This document shows positions 13,201 through 14,822 of a stretch of DNA of 14,822 nucleotides, in pieces (position 1 is the first letter of the stretch; each line of letters begins with the position of its first letter). The DNA is taken from contig CALJNY010000257.1 in the NCBI GenBank assembly GCA_937981515.1, positions 1-14,822 of the forward strand. Reading direction: 5' to 3'. Source of the DNA: an uncultured Collinsella sp. (GTDB lineage Bacteria; Actinomycetota; Coriobacteriia; Coriobacteriales; Coriobacteriaceae). The translations under genes and the position numbers were made by a program. The notes beneath the pieces are model-generated. The model saw nothing but the letters and a program-made list of their open reading frames with translations. It ran no database searches and was not told the origin of the DNA.

Positions 13201-14373
13201 CTTGGATGCATCCCACGAAAACAGCTCGCAATGCGTCGACTTATCAATATTCTTCTTGCCGTAGGGTGCCGAGACCACGATGGCGAGGTCATCGCAAAAA
13301 TCGCGATCGAGGTCGCCGGCCGCTAGCGAAACGACAGGAGCTGACTGAAGCTGCGTCCAGGAGTCGTTCCCGCCCTTGTTGTGCGTGGTGTAGTCCGCGG
13401 CGTTACCGGCATCGATCTTGACGACGCTTTGCTTCCAGTTGCCGCCCTCCAAGTCATACATGTCGACTACAGCCTTGCGCACGCCGTTCTCGTCGACATA
13501 GCAGCCCGCGTAGACAAAAAGCTCGTCGACGCCGTCGCCATCGACATCGCCCGCCTCGACATCAAAGACGGCGTCGTGCTCTTGCAGGTAACCGGCATCC
13601 AGGTACTTAAAACGGCCTTCGTACATCATATTAGTGTTGACCGTCACCGGCAGGTGTGTGTCGAGAGTGCGCGTACGCCCGTTGCTAAACGAGTAGAGGA
13701 CCAGCTCAACCTTTCCGGCGTATGACTTGCCGTCAATCGTCATGGAGGAACTGTCGCCGTAGGCACGGAGCTCGGCAACGCGGCTCTTTTTGCCCGTGCT
13801 GGCGTCGCTGCAGAACTCAACACTCGTGGCGTGAATGCCCGAGAAACCGTTGTTGTCGTTGGCGAGTACTGTTGAGGACTCATTGTTGCTTAGGTACGAC
13901 CAGGTGCCGCCACCGTAGTCGCTATGCTTGTAGAGATCGCTGTTCGTATCGAAGTTGTTGACGTTTTGCCAGAACTTTGCGGCGCCCCACACACTTCCAT
14001 AGCCATCGGTGAGTTTGCTGCTGCCGCCAATGTCACCGCGCTCGACGTTCTCGAGCTTGTCGCGCAGAGTGTAGCGATTGCCATGGCTACCGTTAGCTGC
14101 CATATAGACCTCGCTGCGCGTGGCAAACGTCGTGGGGGTATCAGTGGAATAGGGGCCAACGGTATCGGCCGGAATGTCCTCGCTCGTGCCCAGACCCAGG
14201 GCTTGATAATCCTGCTCGGTCATATCGGTGATTGCGGGCGCGTCTGCCGCCTGGGCAACCTGGGGCGTGGCCGTGAAGCAGGCGACGCTCGTGGCGATCA
14301 ACGCAGCAAGCGCCGCCGTCCCAACAAGCGGGATTTTCGACAGCCTACGGATACGGGGGTGTGGAACGTACAT
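10285..14373 (-). CDS. Large sortase-anchored surface protein with FG-GAP-like, FnIII and Ig-like domains
   Basis: About 1,362 residues. A long signal peptide (basic R-I-R-R-L-S-K, hydrophobic core, cleavage near V-A-Q-A42) leads to an N-terminal half with calcium-loop motifs of FG-GAP/VCBS propeller repeats (D-V-D-G-D-G-V-D-E-L near 275; D-L-D-R-D-F near 358, degenerate). A beta-rich central region (about 700-1000) is unrecognised. A fibronectin type III domain (about 1019-1121) and an Ig-like domain ending in Y-Y-C-H-V-G (about 1145-1245) follow. A Pro/Thr/Lys-rich stalk and the wall anchor L-A-N-T-G (1326-1330), a hydrophobic segment and K-R-R-K complete it. LANTG is an LPXTG variant used by actinobacterial sortases. 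ATG at 14373 is preferred because GAGG lies six bases upstream; an upstream ATG at 14409 has no ribosome binding site. Probably an adhesin or glycan/host-binding protein; ligand unknown. No sortase gene is nearby. Confidence 0.92.
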   Translation of the reverse strand: MYVPHPRIRRLSKIPLVGTAALAALIATSVACFTATPQVAQAADAPAITDMTEQDYQALGLGTSEDIPADTVGPYSTDTPTTFATRSEVYMAANGSHGNRYTLRDKLENVERGDIGGSSKLTDGYGSVWGAAKFWQNVNNFDTNSDLYKHSDYGGGTWSYLSNNESSTVLANDNNGFSGIHATSVEFCSDASTGKKSRVAELRAYGDSSSMTIDGKSYAGKVELVLYSFSNGRTRTLDTHLPVTVNTNMMYEGRFKYLDAGYLQEHDAVFDVEAGDVDGDGVDELFVYAGCYVDENGVRKAVVDMYDLEGGNWKQSVVKIDAGNAADYTTHNKGGNDSWTQLQSAPVVSLAAGDLDRDFCDDLAIVVSAPYGKKNIDKSTHCELFSWDASKGALVHVDALGDAGAISLSANGKTMVAANATFGTFAAYDEEGKKTGETVTGLILAGYDWQRSAFDYGASDGSKGLYGALYRYAYFDSESGEFKLSDCKEYRDGLLASYGLMHVPNSAWKDSAQDKRYPCTLAPIALATANLDGLSEQLAVDEVLVGGDVFRDFACNTAQSGAQGLGSMVGTMSMSGQQYNSSNKHDHKGIEQVWISDVKAGSVSGSDRYNESFIAVVGKHRDEDLRKNDDYYWMTASHFSLDENGKVRRGEEQVISESNRRGTTYGTFISLALPDVDNDSVKITYKDRYKVYTNPRVLAVLQDAPYVEDLEQAYGYLVLGGTSYGEEKGTGTSQGYAIGAELGVAVEVQTGPPLVAMNASVDFAAEGCYDYRSERTVSASVSYESHAGEGDKAVLYTIPMVYYEYEIENEETGGKGVMAAPVSLGAQTSVVNVEAYDRIAKQHNMTPLSYFLTNRSGEPGTYQTTLNGETPVGDSFGLGKPGVTRAYTHDGFNGAAAQSGASIEQTIEVEEGKEQELELGLTLNGSVVMGAKLAKHELFGGLCFGANAGFTTGNSSSESTEYGGTVDNLPEAAQGKYGFVWRLGVNAVDVDKFEADSGDKLGTKDTDQFWIVGYDVKDVEMPDAPAVTGFTANAVDSTSVTFSWDDVPANKSGFSYGVGMLQSNAADAVVNSWKIADNTQTSLKWDGLQPNTEYRFAIAAVKNGSTTETGIRSAIITVKTMPDGMTMTVSGPAADAAEGSDLGYDSSVERTAGSHLTLSAIGHVKQLGADDSETGLAPTYMWYRKGRGETEFKLVGADGNLAAGTASKLEIDLTADDDGAQYYCHVGYNDVGLDTGTTLVNIEAEETAPTTVNATPIRTRRLFSQASAGAKKFLDHTLVNTAGPTDSEGSKDPETPETPTNPDKPKSDNGAKTDTKVKTTTTAKNLANTGDQTFALVATAAAAGATLVVIALIMLIKRRKTH

Positions 14374-14399
14374 GAGGGACCTCGCTTTATTCGAGTGGA

Positions 14400-14477
14400 G
14401 TGGACTCATTTTTGCAAATGATACATCCGATGCCCGATATCACGTGTCTCATTTTCGCCAACGGCGTGTCTCATTTT
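14400..14477 (-). promoter_or_regulatory. Upstream region of the surface-protein gene with direct repeats and a candidate -10
   Basis: On the minus strand AAAATGAGACACG occurs twice (plus-strand 14465-14477 and 14443-14455, 22 bp apart), with a degenerate third copy 43 bp further on (14400-14412). A TATCAT -10-like hexamer lies at 14418-14423 (minus strand) without a good -35, so an activator bound to the repeats is plausible. Transcription from here would begin near 14411, supporting the downstream ATG. The TCTCA-TTTT-TGAGA dyad at 14469-14482 overlaps the outermost copy. Confidence 0.4.
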
Positions 14478-14496
14478 TGAGAATCCGAGATGCCGC

Positions 14497-14790
14497 GGAA
14501 ATCTTATCCCAGCTCAAAGGCCATTTCTGGGATGCATTTTCCGGTTTTGCTCTCATTGGGAAAATGCATCCCGTTTCTTGACCGAATAATGGGACGCAAT
14601 TTCCCGTTGGAGCGCCTTTGGGAAAGTGTGTCCCACTTCGACCGCCCAGAGTGGGATGCACTTTCCGCAAAGCACCTCAACGGGAAACTACGTCCCATTC
14701 CAAAGGCAAATTCCGGGACGCATTTTTCGAAAGCCTGCCCATCCGGAAAGCCCGTCCCACTTTGGACGCATCCGGGCACGGAACCATCGA
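14497..14790. repeat. Array 2: five tandem 62-bp units, same family and orientation as array 1
   Basis: Forward motifs begin at 14497, 14559, 14621, 14683 and 14745, exactly 62 bp apart. Reverse motifs begin at 14529, 14591, 14653 and 14715, each exactly 32 bp after its forward partner. The fifth unit has only a decayed partner near 14774. The first three units match units 3-5 of array 1 in order, including linker text such as the 15-nt GCTCTCATTGGGAAA (14549-14563 and 10017-10031). The array lies upstream of the surface-protein promoter region. The last 30 bases of the window, after the array, hold nothing recognised. Confidence 0.9.
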
Positions 14791-14822
14791 CCTATCAGGC
14801 CTCCCATCAATAAAGAGGCGTC

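Noticed and set aside
14411..14446. Upstream ATG (14409) as the surface-protein start
   Set aside because: No ribosome binding site precedes it, it lies almost at the inferred transcription start, and ATG 14373 has a well-spaced GAGG and a normal signal peptide.

Overview
The window most likely comes from a Collinsella-like member of the Coriobacteriia (anaerobic gut Actinomycetota). The basis is a high-G+C coding style, an oxygen-sensitive class III ribonucleotide reductase, a large cell-wall protein ending in an LPXTG-type (LANTG) sorting signal, and a fermentative acyl-phosphate/acyl-kinase module. This genus call is inference from gene content; no rRNA or tRNA gene was seen.

Layout. Positions 1-257 hold the tail of an unidentified gene. 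A TetR-type regulator (286-903) ends at a strong terminator. A regulatory gap with two dyads and a hairpin leads into a rightward cluster (1246-6712): SCP2-type thiolase, zinc-ribbon/OB-fold (DUF35) partner, a small acyl carrier protein gene broken by an in-frame TAA, a divergent phosphotransacetylase-family enzyme, a butyrate-kinase-family acyl kinase, and an MFS transporter. Hairpins divide the cluster into three blocks and a terminator closes it. The enzymes could work in two ways. They could cleave a 3-oxoacyl thioester and harvest ATP through acyl phosphate. Alternatively they could activate an acid and condense it into a ketide-like product that the MFS protein moves. Regulator, thiolase, OB-fold protein and MFS recall the phl (acylphloroglucinol) layout, but no beta-oxidation or ketide-synthase enzymes are present, so the substrate is unknown.

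A gap of about 670 bp (6713-7386) contains a long 80-nt hairpin, a possible three-way-junction element, a near-consensus NrdR box, a promoter and a possible 59-codon upstream ORF. It precedes nrdD (7387-9609), the anaerobic ribonucleotide reductase. No nrdG activase gene lies beside it. Two terminators with the same stem follow.

The right third holds a leftward gene (10285-14373) for a surface protein of about 1,360 residues: signal peptide, FG-GAP/VCBS-like propeller segments, an unassigned beta-rich region, FnIII, an Ig-like domain, a Pro/Thr-rich stalk and a LANTG anchor. It is bracketed by two arrays of a 61-62 bp unit (9843-10195 and 14497-14790). Each unit is a pair of oppositely oriented 14-bp motifs at an invariant 32-bp offset. 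The arrays have the same orientation and match unit for unit about 4.53 kb apart. They are the most unusual non-coding structure here and resemble a BIME/REP-like family or an array of protein-binding sites.
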